From Microcaldota archaeon (lineage in GTDB: Archaea; Micrarchaeota; Micrarchaeia; Micrarchaeales; CABMGC01), in the NCBI GenBank assembly GCA_028866975.1, contig JAGWHG010000002.1, forward strand, positions 1 through 34,699: DNA of 34,699 nucleotides, written 5' to 3'. Below are positions 1-7,960 of the stretch, in pieces; the stretch's first letter is position 1, and every line of letters starts with the position of its first letter. The notes below the pieces were generated by a model. It was not told where the DNA came from, did not search any database, and saw only the letters and a list, made by a program, of their open reading frames with translations. Made by a program: the position numbers and the translations under genes.

Positions 1-359
1 TGAAGATAAGTGATTTGAAGGCAGGAGCCACAAACGTAACCATAGAGGCTACGGTTGCGTCTAAGCAGGAACCAAGGGAAGTGGTTACAAAGTACGGAAA
101 GAGACTAAATGTTGCAAACATTACGCTAAAGGACGATTCAGGAAGCATTGCGATGTCCCTTTGGGGCAACGATGCCATGAACATCAACGAAGGCGACGTG
201 ATCAAGGTCACCAACGGCTACGTCAGCGAGTTCAGGGGATCGCCACAGCTGTCCGCAGGCAAGTTCGGCAAGATCGAAGTTGTCGGCAAGAGCGAGGGCA
301 AGGCTGCAGCAAAAGAGGAGGAAGACAATTTTGACGACATTGAAGAAGGCGAGATGTAA
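1..359 (+). CDS. Single-stranded DNA-binding protein, OB fold (5' end clipped by one base)
   Basis: A short single-OB-fold protein of the Sulfolobus SSB/RPA-like type, which coats single-stranded DNA in replication and repair. The window starts TG-AAG-ATA-AGT-GAT, so the natural start is almost certainly an ATG whose A lies one base before position 1, giving an N-terminus MKISDLKAGA. The TTG at 15 would cut into the first strand of the fold. The body has the expected features: NVTIEATV, a middle strand with MSLWGND and the EGDVIKVTNGYVSEFRG stretch. It ends in an acidic tail (EEEDNFDDIEEGEM), typical of SSBs that recruit partner proteins through the C-terminus. Its stop codon overlaps the next start (TAATG), so it is translationally coupled to the peroxiredoxin. 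Identification is by fold pattern and length. Confidence 0.85.
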   Translation, partial: KISDLKAGATNVTIEATVASKQEPREVVTKYGKRLNVANITLKDDSGSIAMSLWGNDAMNINEGDVIKVTNGYVSEFRGSPQLSAGKFGKIEVVGKSEGKAAAKEEEDNFDDIEEGEM

Positions 360-826
360 TGGTCCTTGCAGAAGGAACGACTGCGCCTGATTTCAAGTTG
401 ATGGGAACCGATAACAAAGCACACTCACTGAGCGAGTTCCGCGGAAAGAGGGTGGTTCTCTATTTTTATCCCAAGGATGATACGCCAGGCTGCACAAAGG
501 AGGCGTGCGCGTTTAGGGACGCTATGGGCGAGATAAGGGAAACTGACACCGAGGTTCTTGGAGTGAGCAAGGACAATGTTATGTCTCATGTAAAGTTTAC
601 AAATAAGTACAACCTGAATTTCATGCTGCTTGCGGACATGACAGGAAAGGTGCACGAAGAATACGGCGTCGTTGGAAAGAAGAGCATGTGGGGCAAGAGC
701 TTTTTGGGAACTGTCAGGTCAACTTTCCTAATCGATCGGCATGGCAAGATAGCAAAGGTCTTCTCGCCAGTCAAGGTCGAGGGCCATCGCGAGGAAGTGA
801 TGGAAGCGCTCAAGAGCGTCAACTAA
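359..826 (+). CDS. Peroxiredoxin, Bcp/PrxQ type
   Basis: A thiol peroxidase of the AhpC/TSA superfamily that reduces hydrogen peroxide and organic peroxides in the cytoplasm. At 155 residues it has the normal length for PrxQ. The motif DDTPGCTKEAC places the peroxidatic Cys at residue 45 and a resolving Cys at residue 50, the five-residue spacing of atypical 2-Cys PrxQ enzymes. FYPKDDTPGC is the family signature, and GVSKDNVMSHVKFTNKY follows as expected. The ATG overlaps the SSB stop by one base. The pairing with SSB suggests co-expression of DNA protection and peroxide defence, but that is inference. The electron donor cannot be told from the sequence. Confidence 0.93.
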   Translation: MVLAEGTTAPDFKLMGTDNKAHSLSEFRGKRVVLYFYPKDDTPGCTKEACAFRDAMGEIRETDTEVLGVSKDNVMSHVKFTNKYNLNFMLLADMTGKVHEEYGVVGKKSMWGKSFLGTVRSTFLIDRHGKIAKVFSPVKVEGHREEVMEALKSVN

Positions 827-831
827 GTTAC

Positions 832-856
832 TGGCGATTTTTTAGCTTTTAAAGCG
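832..856. terminator. T-rich stretch in a convergent 22-bp spacer
   Basis: The gap between the peroxiredoxin and the convergent phosphoribosyltransferase holds a run of six T (837-842 region) and a second TTTT. Archaeal RNA polymerase terminates at such U-runs without a hairpin, so this probably ends the SSB-peroxiredoxin transcript. Confidence 0.4.
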
Positions 857-1733
857 GTTCTAAAGCCACAGCATCTGGGTCTGGCTCCTGAAGTAGCGCG
901 TATATTTGCTTTGGTAGCGATTTTTCATCGGCTCTGATTGGTCTTGCAGCCTCTTTTAATCTCCTAGACCCCCAATCCAGCGCGTATTCTTTGTTTATCG
1001 CAGTGAGCCTCTTTTCATCTAGCTTGTGTATTGAGAGATATGCACCGATCAGCTCGGTGTCATCAGACATGGAGTGGAATCGTATTCCAAGGCTTTCGAA
1101 GAGTTCGCTGCTGGTCAGTGCTTTGTTGTATCCAATCCTTGGGCGCGAGTGCTCTTTGAAGATGTTCTTCAATTCGTTAATCTTCTCCTGGTCGTCTAAC
1201 CCCGGCATTGGTGTGAGCCCGTTCCTCTTAGTCAGGCATACGACATCGGTAACGTCTATTCCTTTCTCTCTGAGCTTTGCGACAAGCCTTGCTGTTGAAA
1301 AGCCCGTGGTTATGGTGTTGTCCAACACTATTGCCTTCTGCGGCTTTTTCGCATACTTGCCTTCAGAATCAAGCGCAAGGCCCGGAAGCATTCCGACTTC
1401 CATGTGGCTCTTTTCCGCAATTAGGAATGGATGATCAAGAGGCTTCATTTCCGGATGCCTGCGCATGAGTTCCTTTTGTGTTTCTATCCCCAAATCCCTG
1501 GCGCTGTTTGGGACCCCGATGACGCATTGTGGCGCGATGCGCCTGCTTTCAATGAAGCTTGCGACATGCCCCGCAACGATCTTAACTCCGATCTCGTCGT
1601 TGGTAAGTGGCCGCCAATCGAAATAGATGTTCGATTTGCCATCGTTGCTCAGCTGCTTTGGGACATCAGATACATTGACCACCCTGGCTCTGATTGCAAG
1701 GCTCTTGAACTTCTTGCGGCTGAACTCCCCCAT
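849..1733 (-). CDS. Orotate phosphoribosyltransferase-like protein with C-terminal extension
   Basis: A type I phosphoribosyltransferase fold, closest in pattern to PyrE. Residues of roughly 40-180 read like OPRT: SNIYFDWRPL near the N-terminus, a GVPNSARDLG loop, and the PRPP-binding segment IVLDNTITTGFST. In canonical enzymes that segment carries two acidic residues before xxTTG (as in EDVITTG); here the second is Asn (DN). About 100 further residues follow the core; I recognise no domain in them, and they are longer than a normal OPRT C-terminus. The gene has its own TATA-like TATAAGTATC (1761-1770, minus strand) 38 bases before the ATG, with AAGGAG in the leader. Another PRPP-using enzyme, or a degenerate regulatory PRTase, is possible. 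The substrate is not established. Confidence 0.7.
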   Translation of the reverse strand: MGEFSRKKFKSLAIRARVVNVSDVPKQLSNDGKSNIYFDWRPLTNDEIGVKIVAGHVASFIESRRIAPQCVIGVPNSARDLGIETQKELMRRHPEMKPLDHPFLIAEKSHMEVGMLPGLALDSEGKYAKKPQKAIVLDNTITTGFSTARLVAKLREKGIDVTDVVCLTKRNGLTPMPGLDDQEKINELKNIFKEHSRPRIGYNKALTSSELFESLGIRFHSMSDDTELIGAYLSIHKLDEKRLTAINKEYALDWGSRRLKEAARPIRADEKSLPKQIYALLQEPDPDAVALEPL

Positions 1734-1760
1734 GGCCCTTCGATACTACTCCTTTTCCCA

Positions 1761-1771
1761 GATACTTATAC
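1761..1771 (-). promoter_or_regulatory. TATA-like box of the PRTase gene
   Basis: The minus strand reads GTATAAGTATC about 30-38 bases upstream of the ATG at 1733. The same TATAAGTAT core recurs before gyrB (18303-18312) and before the gene at 18413, so it looks like a favoured TATA form here. Confidence 0.5.
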
Positions 1772-1775
1772 TTTT

Positions 1776-3035
1776 CTAGAAATCGATCTTTACCTTTTCG
1801 CCGATCTTCGGGGCGATTGCATCGAAACCCTCAAGCTTGAGCGCTTCTGAGAGGGCGGTGACGTTTCCTTCGTCGCCGTGCACGCATATCACCTTCTCAG
1901 GCGAGCTCTTCCTTACGTACTCATATATGTCCTCCTTGCTTGCGTGCGCCGAAAAATCATAGTAGGCCGACGGCGTATCTATGCGATGTTTCCTCTCATC
2001 GATCTCCAGCGGCTCGTGGTTGAGAAGTTTTCGGCCGTTTGTTCCCTCCACCTGATAGCCTGTCAGCAGGATCTTTGAGTTGTGATTTAACCTCGTTATG
2101 TAGTAGAGCACAGGCCCGCCGTTGAGCATGCCTGCGGTCGTAACAATTACAGACGGAGACTCCAGGGCCGCGTTCCTGTGATGATGCTCATCGATCCAGT
2201 TCACGTTATTCATCGCGCTGAGCAGCAGCTCGCGATTGCGGGTGAACTCTGGATGCCTCATGACAATCTCTGCCGCCTTCTTGGCCATGCCATCCATGTA
2301 GGTCCGATCTATCAGATTGTGTTTGTAGAGTATCGCGACTATCTCCTGCGCCCTTCCGACCGCAAAGCACGGCACCAGCACCGTGCCGCCGCTCTCGAGG
2401 GTCGCCTTAACGTCCTCTACGAAATCTTTGATGAGTTTCTCCCTGTCAGGGTGCGAGCGCGTTGCATACGTTGATTCTATCATCAGTATGTCGCTCTTGA
2501 TGATGTCTGCGCTTCCCTGCAAAACCTGCGGGTCTATCTTGAAGTCGCCGGTGTACACCAGTCTCCTATCCGTGCTCCTCTTCTCAATTAAGGTGACAGC
2601 GCTTCCGCTTACGTGGCCGGCGTCGTAGAGCGTCATTGCATAGTCGGAAAAATCGATCTCGGCGTTGTATTCATAGGAGACGTATTTCCTAAGATACGTC
2701 TTGATCTGCTGCTTTGAGAACTTTGGCCTTACTCCCTGTTTCTTTTGTATGCTAAGCGAGTCTTCGAGCAGCAGCTCGCTGAGCTCGAGAGTAGGCTGAG
2801 TGCCGAACGCTACAGGAAGATGCTGGTCATAGAGCATCGGCAGGGCGCCGGTGTGGTCGAAATGCGCGTGGCTAACAACTACAGCGTCAACCCTTCCCGG
2901 TACCAATGGGTACTCTAAGCGGTCGCCGTTCTTTACTCCATAATCAAGAAGGATGTTCTTTCCGTCCTTGAGAAGGAATGCAGACCTGCCGACTTCGCCT
3001 GAGCCGCCCAGAAACTGTATTTCCACTTCGCTCAC
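1776..3035 (-). CDS. Beta-CASP metallo-beta-lactamase ribonuclease (aCPSF2/RNase J-like)
   Basis: A zinc-dependent RNA-processing nuclease of the CPSF73/RNase J family. Metallo-beta-lactamase motif 2 is SHAHFDHTGALP; downstream are GHVSGSAV (His) and TGDFKIDP (Asp) as motifs 3 and 4. The beta-CASP insert begins after ESTYA and ends near TAGMLNGGPVLYY; a late VHGDEGN supplies the terminal His. At 419 residues there is no N-terminal KH region, so this is aCPSF2-like rather than the KH-bearing aCPSF1 that performs archaeal transcription termination. Exonuclease or endonuclease action on RNA 5' ends is known for relatives, but direction and substrate cannot be read here. It lies just upstream of, and on the same strand as, the PRTase gene (42-bp gap). 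Confidence 0.88.
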   Translation of the reverse strand: MSEVEIQFLGGSGEVGRSAFLLKDGKNILLDYGVKNGDRLEYPLVPGRVDAVVVSHAHFDHTGALPMLYDQHLPVAFGTQPTLELSELLLEDSLSIQKKQGVRPKFSKQQIKTYLRKYVSYEYNAEIDFSDYAMTLYDAGHVSGSAVTLIEKRSTDRRLVYTGDFKIDPQVLQGSADIIKSDILMIESTYATRSHPDREKLIKDFVEDVKATLESGGTVLVPCFAVGRAQEIVAILYKHNLIDRTYMDGMAKKAAEIVMRHPEFTRNRELLLSAMNNVNWIDEHHHRNAALESPSVIVTTAGMLNGGPVLYYITRLNHNSKILLTGYQVEGTNGRKLLNHEPLEIDERKHRIDTPSAYYDFSAHASKEDIYEYVRKSSPEKVICVHGDEGNVTALSEALKLEGFDAIAPKIGEKVKIDF

Positions 3036-3111
3036 GTAGCTTGCTAAACTTACTGGATGCCTTTTAATTATTTACTTGTCAATATCTTTAGCTCTTGCCT
3101 TTGGCGATATA

Positions 3112-3735
3112 ATGGCGGTAGAGGACATAAACTTTTTGGACGTTGCATGCTTGATAAGGGTTGGTAACGGCACTGTTATAGAGAAGTTCGGCAGCTTGAT
3201 AAACACCAGCTTCTTCGACGCGTCGACTATTGCAGGGACGCTCAAGCAGAAGGGGCTTGTGGAGTTCACAAGCGATTTCCCAGGACCCAACAGCATGACA
3301 GTCTCTCAGCAGGGCAAGGCGCTGATTTCGGAGGCAGAATCCAAGAGCACAGAGCCGACTGACCAGCTAGACTCTGCCATACTCACTCAGCTCTCCGGCG
3401 GCAAGCGCCTTCCGATCGAGCTCTCGAAATCCCTCAACATAAGGGACAGGGACCTGGCGCTGAGGCTGTATAAGCTTTACAAGCAGAACCTGATAATATA
3501 CGACGTCAAGAATGGCGGCGTTGAGCTGCTCTTGACAGAGGCGGGATTCCTCAAGATGAAGAATCTTTTGCCTTCGAGTGCGCAAAATATCGGGCAGACG
3601 CAGCAGGCGGTGGCTGCAAACGCTGCGCAGGCTAGTGCAAATATGCCGAAAATGGGGAAGCGGGGGATGGTTTTGGCCATGGCAGTAGTAGCGGTTGTGG
3701 TCGCTGCAGTATTGCTTAATATGTTCGGATTATAG
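3112..3735 (+). CDS. Membrane-tethered winged-helix protein (tail-anchored)
   Basis: I do not recognise a named family. From the ATG at 3112 (preferred to an upstream TTG at 3076, which would add 12 poorly charged residues) the protein has 207 residues. Residues ~1-70 (INFLDVACLIRVGNG, FDASTIAGTLKQKGLVEF) and ~85-150 (IELSKSLNIRDRDLALRLYKLYKQNLI) both read like winged-helix domains. An Ala/Gln-rich linker follows, and the protein ends in one hydrophobic helix (MVLAMAVVAVVVAAVLLNMFGL) preceded by KMGKRG. This fits a C-terminal anchor with the DNA-binding part in the cytoplasm. The stop lies 10 bases before the acyl-CoA synthetase beta gene on the same strand, so it may regulate or merely precede it. 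Confidence 0.7.
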   Translation: MAVEDINFLDVACLIRVGNGTVIEKFGSLINTSFFDASTIAGTLKQKGLVEFTSDFPGPNSMTVSQQGKALISEAESKSTEPTDQLDSAILTQLSGGKRLPIELSKSLNIRDRDLALRLYKLYKQNLIIYDVKNGGVELLLTEAGFLKMKNLLPSSAQNIGQTQQAVAANAAQASANMPKMGKRGMVLAMAVVAVVVAAVLLNMFGL

Positions 3736-3740
3736 GGGAG
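3735..3740 (+). promoter_or_regulatory. Shine-Dalgarno GGGGAG for acdB
   Basis: GGGGAG sits five bases before the ATG at 3746 and overlaps the upstream stop codon. It decides the start of the beta subunit: the longer reading from 3695 would run through the upstream gene. Confidence 0.6.
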
Positions 3741-3745
3741 CGCAA

Positions 3746-4360
3746 ATGGAACTGATGGAGTATTCCGCTGCCGCCAGGCTCATAAGTTCATACGGAATAC
3801 GAAGCGTTGAGAGCAGATACGTAAAGAATGCCGATGACGCCATTAACTTTGCGGGAAAGCAGGGCATTGTGCTCAAGGCGATCTCCAAAAAGGCGCTCCA
3901 CAAGTCAAAGGCGGGGCTGATTAAGCTTGGGCTTCGCACGCCAGATGACATAAGCGCTGCATTCGCCGATCTTTCTAAGAGGGCGAAGAAGTTCGCCCCA
4001 TACAAAATCCTCGCCCAGAAAATGGCAGAAAGCGGAGTTGAGATAATAGTCGGTGGGAGAGAGGACCCACAATTTGGAAAACTTGTGCTGGTTGGGCTTG
4101 GGGGCATCTATGTGGAGGCTTTTCGCGACTTTGCATTGCGCGTCTGCCCTATATCGAGATTCGATGCAAAGCAGATGATACAGCAGCTAAAATCCCGTGA
4201 TGTTGTGACTTTCCACGGCAAGAAGGAGAAGATGATCGAGGATTTGCTGATGAATGCGTCAAAGCTGCTGTCTGAAAATAAGATGTCAGAACTGGACCTC
4301 AACCCAGTCATAGTCAGGAACGACGGTTACGATGTAGTTGATATTAGGATACTAAGGTGA
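3746..4360 (+). CDS. acdB: ADP-forming acetate/acyl-CoA synthetase, beta subunit (ATP-grasp)
   Basis: Small subunit of the archaeal acyl-CoA synthetase (ADP-forming), which makes ATP from ADP, phosphate and an acyl-CoA while releasing the free acid. The sequence is an ATP-grasp domain: SSYGIRSVESRYVKNADDA at the start, IVLKAISKKALHKSKAGLIKLGL, then GVEIIVGGREDPQFGKLVLVGLGGIYVEAF, and the terminal SELDLNPVIV, all hallmarks of the family. At 204 residues it is close to the usual length for separate beta subunits. It is followed at once by the alpha subunit, so the enzyme is encoded as a split beta-alpha pair rather than a fusion. In fermentative archaea this is the main substrate-level phosphorylation step; that role here is inferred. 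Confidence 0.9.
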   Translation: MELMEYSAAARLISSYGIRSVESRYVKNADDAINFAGKQGIVLKAISKKALHKSKAGLIKLGLRTPDDISAAFADLSKRAKKFAPYKILAQKMAESGVEIIVGGREDPQFGKLVLVGLGGIYVEAFRDFALRVCPISRFDAKQMIQQLKSRDVVTFHGKKEKMIEDLLMNASKLLSENKMSELDLNPVIVRNDGYDVVDIRILR

Positions 4361-4361
4361 T

Positions 4362-5750
4362 TTGTTGCGCACTTACAAAGATCTAAGACCGATGCTCAAG
4401 CCAGAAAGCGTTGCAATAATCGGCGCATCGAACACGCCGGGCAAGGTCGGCTACATCATTCTCAAGAACTACCTCGAAGAGGAGTACCGCGGCAGGATCT
4501 ATCCGATAAACATCAACGACGAAACGATACAGGGGCTGCGTGCATACAAGAGCATAAGGGACGTTGGGGAGAGGGTGGACCTTGCTGTTATAGCGATTCC
4601 TGCGATGGCTGTGCCTGCGGTACTTGAGGAGTGCGGAAAGGCTAAGGTAAGGAGCGTTGTGGTGATAAGCGGCGGCTTTTCAGAGGTAGGAAATACCGCT
4701 TTGCAAAACAAGTTGGTATCTATCGCAAAGAAGTACAAGATGCCGACTCTTGGCCCAAACTGCCTGGGTGTGATGGATCCGCGCTCTAGGATAGACACGA
4801 TGTTCCTTCCCGAAAATAAGCTCAGCAAGCCCAAGATAGGAGGGGTGAGTTTTGTCTCGCAGAGCGGGGCTGTTGGGAGCACAGTGCTTGACCTGATCGC
4901 AAAGGAAGGCATAGGGCTATCGAAGTTTATCTCGTATGGAAATGCCGCGGACGTCGATGAAGTAGACATAATGGAATACCTCCTAAAAGACGAGGAAACG
5001 AAGGTGATTATAGTTTATATTGAAGGCGCAAAGCGCGGCAAGGAGTTTCTTGAGGTGGGCAAAAAGGTTGCGAAAAAGAAGCCTGTCGTCATAATAAAAG
5101 GCGGCACTACAGCTGCGGGAGCTGTTGCTGCACATTCGCATACTGCATCGCTTGCAGGCAGCAACGAGGCCTACGATGCGGTGTTTAGGCAATGTGGCTT
5201 TTCGATCGCTAAAGATCTAGATGACCTTCTTTACTTCGGGAAGGCGTTCGCCACGGAGCCCGAGCCCAAGGGAAATCGTGTGATGGTGATAACTAATGGT
5301 GGAGGCACCGGGGTCCTCACTACCGACGCAGTGAACAACGCGGGGCTTAAGATGGCGGCGATGAGTGCGCAGTCGCAAAAGGAACTGCGGAAGGCAATGC
5401 CGATGACAGTCAACATAAGAAATCCGCTTGATCTTGTTGGCGATGCGGACGAGAAGAGGTACAGGGACGCTCTGTCGGCTATATCAAACGACAAGGACAT
5501 CGACATGCTTATCGTTATCGCGCTCTTCCAAACCCCGGGGGCAGACGAAAACCTTGCGGCAGCCTTAGTCGATTTCAAACGCAACAGCAAAAAGCCGATG
5601 ATTGTGATAAGCGCCGGATCGCAGTATACCGAGGAGAGAAAGATTATGATGGAGGACGAGGGCCTGCCGGTTTATGATTCACCTGCGGCGGCGGCAAATT
5701 CCCTTGCGGAGTTGTTGAAGTACTCCAAATTCAGGAAGGGAATCGTATAA
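4362..5750 (+). CDS. acdA: ADP-forming acetate/acyl-CoA synthetase, alpha subunit
   Basis: CoA-binding and phosphohistidine subunit of the same enzyme. It opens with a Rossmann CoA-binding domain (PESVAIIGASNTPGKVGYIIL), then the succinyl-CoA-synthetase-like region with GPNCLGVMDP and SFVSQSGAVGSTVLD. The AAHSHTASLAGS segment near residue 255 carries the His that is phosphorylated during catalysis in this family. A third ligase-like domain runs to the C-terminus (FVITNGGGTGVL-type segment MVITNGGGTGVLTTDA). Two tandem TTG codons at 4362 and 4365 can serve as start. AAGGTGA, which includes the acdB stop, is a good ribosome-binding site and is better spaced for 4365. At 462 residues it has the standard length for an unfused alpha subunit. 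Confidence 0.92.
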   Translation: MLRTYKDLRPMLKPESVAIIGASNTPGKVGYIILKNYLEEEYRGRIYPININDETIQGLRAYKSIRDVGERVDLAVIAIPAMAVPAVLEECGKAKVRSVVVISGGFSEVGNTALQNKLVSIAKKYKMPTLGPNCLGVMDPRSRIDTMFLPENKLSKPKIGGVSFVSQSGAVGSTVLDLIAKEGIGLSKFISYGNAADVDEVDIMEYLLKDEETKVIIVYIEGAKRGKEFLEVGKKVAKKKPVVIIKGGTTAAGAVAAHSHTASLAGSNEAYDAVFRQCGFSIAKDLDDLLYFGKAFATEPEPKGNRVMVITNGGGTGVLTTDAVNNAGLKMAAMSAQSQKELRKAMPMTVNIRNPLDLVGDADEKRYRDALSAISNDKDIDMLIVIALFQTPGADENLAAALVDFKRNSKKPMIVISAGSQYTEERKIMMEDEGLPVYDSPAAAANSLAELLKYSKFRKGIV

Positions 5751-5752
5751 TA

Positions 5753-5774
5753 CTTTTTGCTATTGTGCAAAAAG
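5753..5774. terminator. Bidirectional terminator hairpin between acdA and the Mre11-like gene
   Basis: CTTTTTGC at 5753-5760 and GCAAAAAG at 5767-5774 form a perfect 8-bp stem with a 6-base loop. Either transcript gets a U-run within the stem, so it can end both acdA from the left and the Mre11-like gene from the right. The right arm lies inside the last codons of the Mre11-like gene. Confidence 0.55.
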
Positions 5775-6962
5775 CGTTTCCATCGCCTCGCTTATTATCT
5801 TGTCCTTCTTCTGGTCGGAACTTAGCAGGTCGAAAAGCTCTGATGGGCTCTTTTTCATGCCATAGCCGCTCTTCTTGAGCTGCTCGATGAAGATGCTCAG
5901 GCCGTAGTCGCGCACAGACACGCTCTCCACTGAACCTTTACGAAGAGATTCTATTTCTGATTCTGTTTCTTTGTCATCTATTTTGCCCTTGCTTACTTCC
6001 AAAATCGCCTTTTCCTTGTATCTTTTCAGGGTGTCTGATAGGTCGATGTCGGCTTGCTTGTAACCTTCCTTCATCTCCCCCTCCAAAATTATTCTGATTA
6101 TCGGCTTTTCCTTCGACTTTGCAAGTATCTTGTCTATGTGCTTTGACACTTCCTGCTCTATTTCTGTGATTCGCTTGCCATCGACCTTAACACTCTCTAC
6201 GTAGAATTCCCGCGAGTTTATGCGGATGAATTCGTAGGCATTTGTTTTTGTGTCGAATACAAAGAAACCTTTTCCCTCCTGCTCGCCGTCCTTTAGCTGC
6301 GTCAGCACCGTGCTTCCGGGTATCAGGAAGGGTTTTCCGTGGACCTTATCGATTACCTTGTTGTGTATGTGGCCATCGACATAGAGGTCAAAGCCCTTTG
6401 GCAGGTCATCAAAGGTGATGAAATCCTTGCTGAATGGCAAGAGTTCGTGCGTCGATTGATGGAACATGAATATGTTGAAGGCGCCGTCCACAGGCTTTGG
6501 GCCAAGCTGCGCCAAAACCTCCTTTACTTTCTCCTCGGAAAGTCCACCAAGCCCGAAAACTGCGACGCGCTCCCCGCCTTTTTCGACCTCTGCTGTGGAA
6601 TCGCTGACATCGACGAGCAGGCCCGCGAGGCTGAGCAGCTCTACTGAATTGCCTGCTCCCTGTGCCCGCCTCTCGTGAGTGCCGGGTATCACAATTATTG
6701 GTATGTCTGTATGGATCATCCTTGCGCCGCTGTACGACACTACCCTTGCTTTCCACTGGCGCTTTGCAAGATTTCTAAATATGTTGACCCCGTGTGCAAG
6801 TACCTCAAGCCTTGGATTCCTGACATCAAACACGTCTCCTGGGATTATTATCATGTCTGAAAGCTCTGCGGCTTTTGCTAGCGCCTCCTCGGCCTGGACA
6901 TAGGAGTCTTCTGCGAATCTCTCATAGCCTAGATGCAGATCCGAAACGATTGCTACCTTCAT
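5760..6962 (-). CDS. Mre11/SbcD-like DNA repair nuclease (calcineurin-type phosphoesterase)
   Basis: A two-metal phosphoesterase with the Mre11/SbcD order of motifs: SDLHLG (Asp8, His10), PGDVFDVRNP (Asp43), PGTHERR (94-99), FMFHQSTHE (His168) and DGHIH (His198, His200). The third motif is normally GNHD or GNHE, whose Asn binds metal; here it is GTHE, with Thr95 in the Asn place. The C-terminal half (residues 240-400) is charged and helical, as expected for a capping or Rad50-binding region, but no Rad50 gene lies nearby. It is the last gene of a leftward run after the DHH and prefoldin genes (4-base gap). It could be a repair nuclease with altered metal binding or an Mre11 relative with another task. 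Confidence 0.8.
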   Translation of the reverse strand: MKVAIVSDLHLGYERFAEDSYVQAEEALAKAAELSDMIIIPGDVFDVRNPRLEVLAHGVNIFRNLAKRQWKARVVSYSGARMIHTDIPIIVIPGTHERRAQGAGNSVELLSLAGLLVDVSDSTAEVEKGGERVAVFGLGGLSEEKVKEVLAQLGPKPVDGAFNIFMFHQSTHELLPFSKDFITFDDLPKGFDLYVDGHIHNKVIDKVHGKPFLIPGSTVLTQLKDGEQEGKGFFVFDTKTNAYEFIRINSREFYVESVKVDGKRITEIEQEVSKHIDKILAKSKEKPIIRIILEGEMKEGYKQADIDLSDTLKRYKEKAILEVSKGKIDDKETESEIESLRKGSVESVSVRDYGLSIFIEQLKKSGYGMKKSPSELFDLLSSDQKKDKIISEAMETLFAQ

Positions 6963-6966
6963 AGGA

Positions 6967-7956
6967 TCACTCTGAGAGTTTCTGCTTTACCTGGGATATC
7001 AGCCTGTCAGTCGCTTTTTTAGACATCTCCTTTTTCGGACCATACGCGCCCGCAGCTGCGGCGTGGCCCCCGCCGTTCCCGCCGATGATGTCCCCTATCT
7101 CCCACATCATCCTGCCGAGATGTATCTGGAGATGCTTTTCAAGCGGCGGCCTGATTCTTGCGGAGATTGACACCTCCTTTTTGCCGATGGCCCAAAAGAC
7201 CGATGCGTCCGCACCTACATTTATGGCAGTTTCTGCCGCCACGTTTGCATGGAGTGATGTTTCCCCGTATGCTATCAGGTACTTGCCAACTGCCTCCTTG
7301 CGTGCGGAGCACAGGTCCGAGATTGCAGAAAGCCTGTTCTCCGGCGGCGGGCTCTCGTCAAAATTCATCATGAAAGTCGAGTAGCTTATGCCGGAATTTT
7401 CAAGCAGCATTGCGACCTGCTTGAATGTCTCTGCGTGCATGTTGTGGAACTCTGCAGAGTCTGCGACTATTCCGTTGAGCAGTGAGAGCGATGCGTCCCT
7501 GCCGAGCTTCACTCCGAGGCTGTGCAGCAGGTTCGTAATTAGGCTTGATGTGGAATTGTATCGCTCGTCGATGAACATTGTTGCCTTGCTTGCATCGGGT
7601 TTGGCCGATTCGTGGTGGTCGATGAACACAACGGGCTTTTTTGATTTGCCGATCTCCTTCTCGAACTTTCCCGTAGCTACGGGAGTGTTTGCATCGAGAA
7701 CTATTATGCCGAATACGTCCTTGGGTATTTTTGTGATGATTTGCGGCGCATTGTGCAACGACGCCAGCAGGCGCTTTGATGTGCTGGTTATGAAATCCGG
7801 AGTGGCGATTACCGACCTCGAGAGGTATGATTGCAGGGCTACGGCGGCTCCGACGCTGTCGCGGTCGCCCATCGAGTGGAAAGTTATCAAAAACTTCTGG
7901 TCCTTGTTAAGTATGAGAAAATTCAGAAGTTCGTTGAAGCTTATTTTCTCGGCCAC
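6967..7956 (-). CDS. DHH-family phosphoesterase (oligoribonuclease/pAp-phosphatase type)
   Basis: A manganese-dependent phosphoesterase of the DHH/DHHA1 superfamily (NrnA, GdpP and RecJ relatives). The first metal motif is FHSMGDRDSVGAA (His27, Asp31, Asp33), then VLDAN, then the name-giving FIDHHES, and VADSAEFHN as the fourth motif. The DHHA1 domain ends in GGNGGGHAAAAGA, the glycine-rich substrate-binding loop. There is no membrane segment, so it is cytoplasmic. Family members degrade short oligonucleotides, pAp or cyclic dinucleotides; which one applies cannot be told. It lies 4 bases from prefoldin-beta and 4 bases from the Mre11-like gene. A DHH gene close to prefoldin-beta is a familiar archaeal arrangement. 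Confidence 0.85.
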   Translation of the reverse strand: MAEKISFNELLNFLILNKDQKFLITFHSMGDRDSVGAAVALQSYLSRSVIATPDFITSTSKRLLASLHNAPQIITKIPKDVFGIIVLDANTPVATGKFEKEIGKSKKPVVFIDHHESAKPDASKATMFIDERYNSTSSLITNLLHSLGVKLGRDASLSLLNGIVADSAEFHNMHAETFKQVAMLLENSGISYSTFMMNFDESPPPENRLSAISDLCSARKEAVGKYLIAYGETSLHANVAAETAINVGADASVFWAIGKKEVSISARIRPPLEKHLQIHLGRMMWEIGDIIGGNGGGHAAAAGAYGPKKEMSKKATDRLISQVKQKLSE

Positions 7957-7960
7957 GCGC

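Noticed and set aside
15..359. SSB starting at the TTG at position 15
   Set aside because: The frame is open to the window edge and the first two bases complete an ATG, which fits the family N-terminus better.
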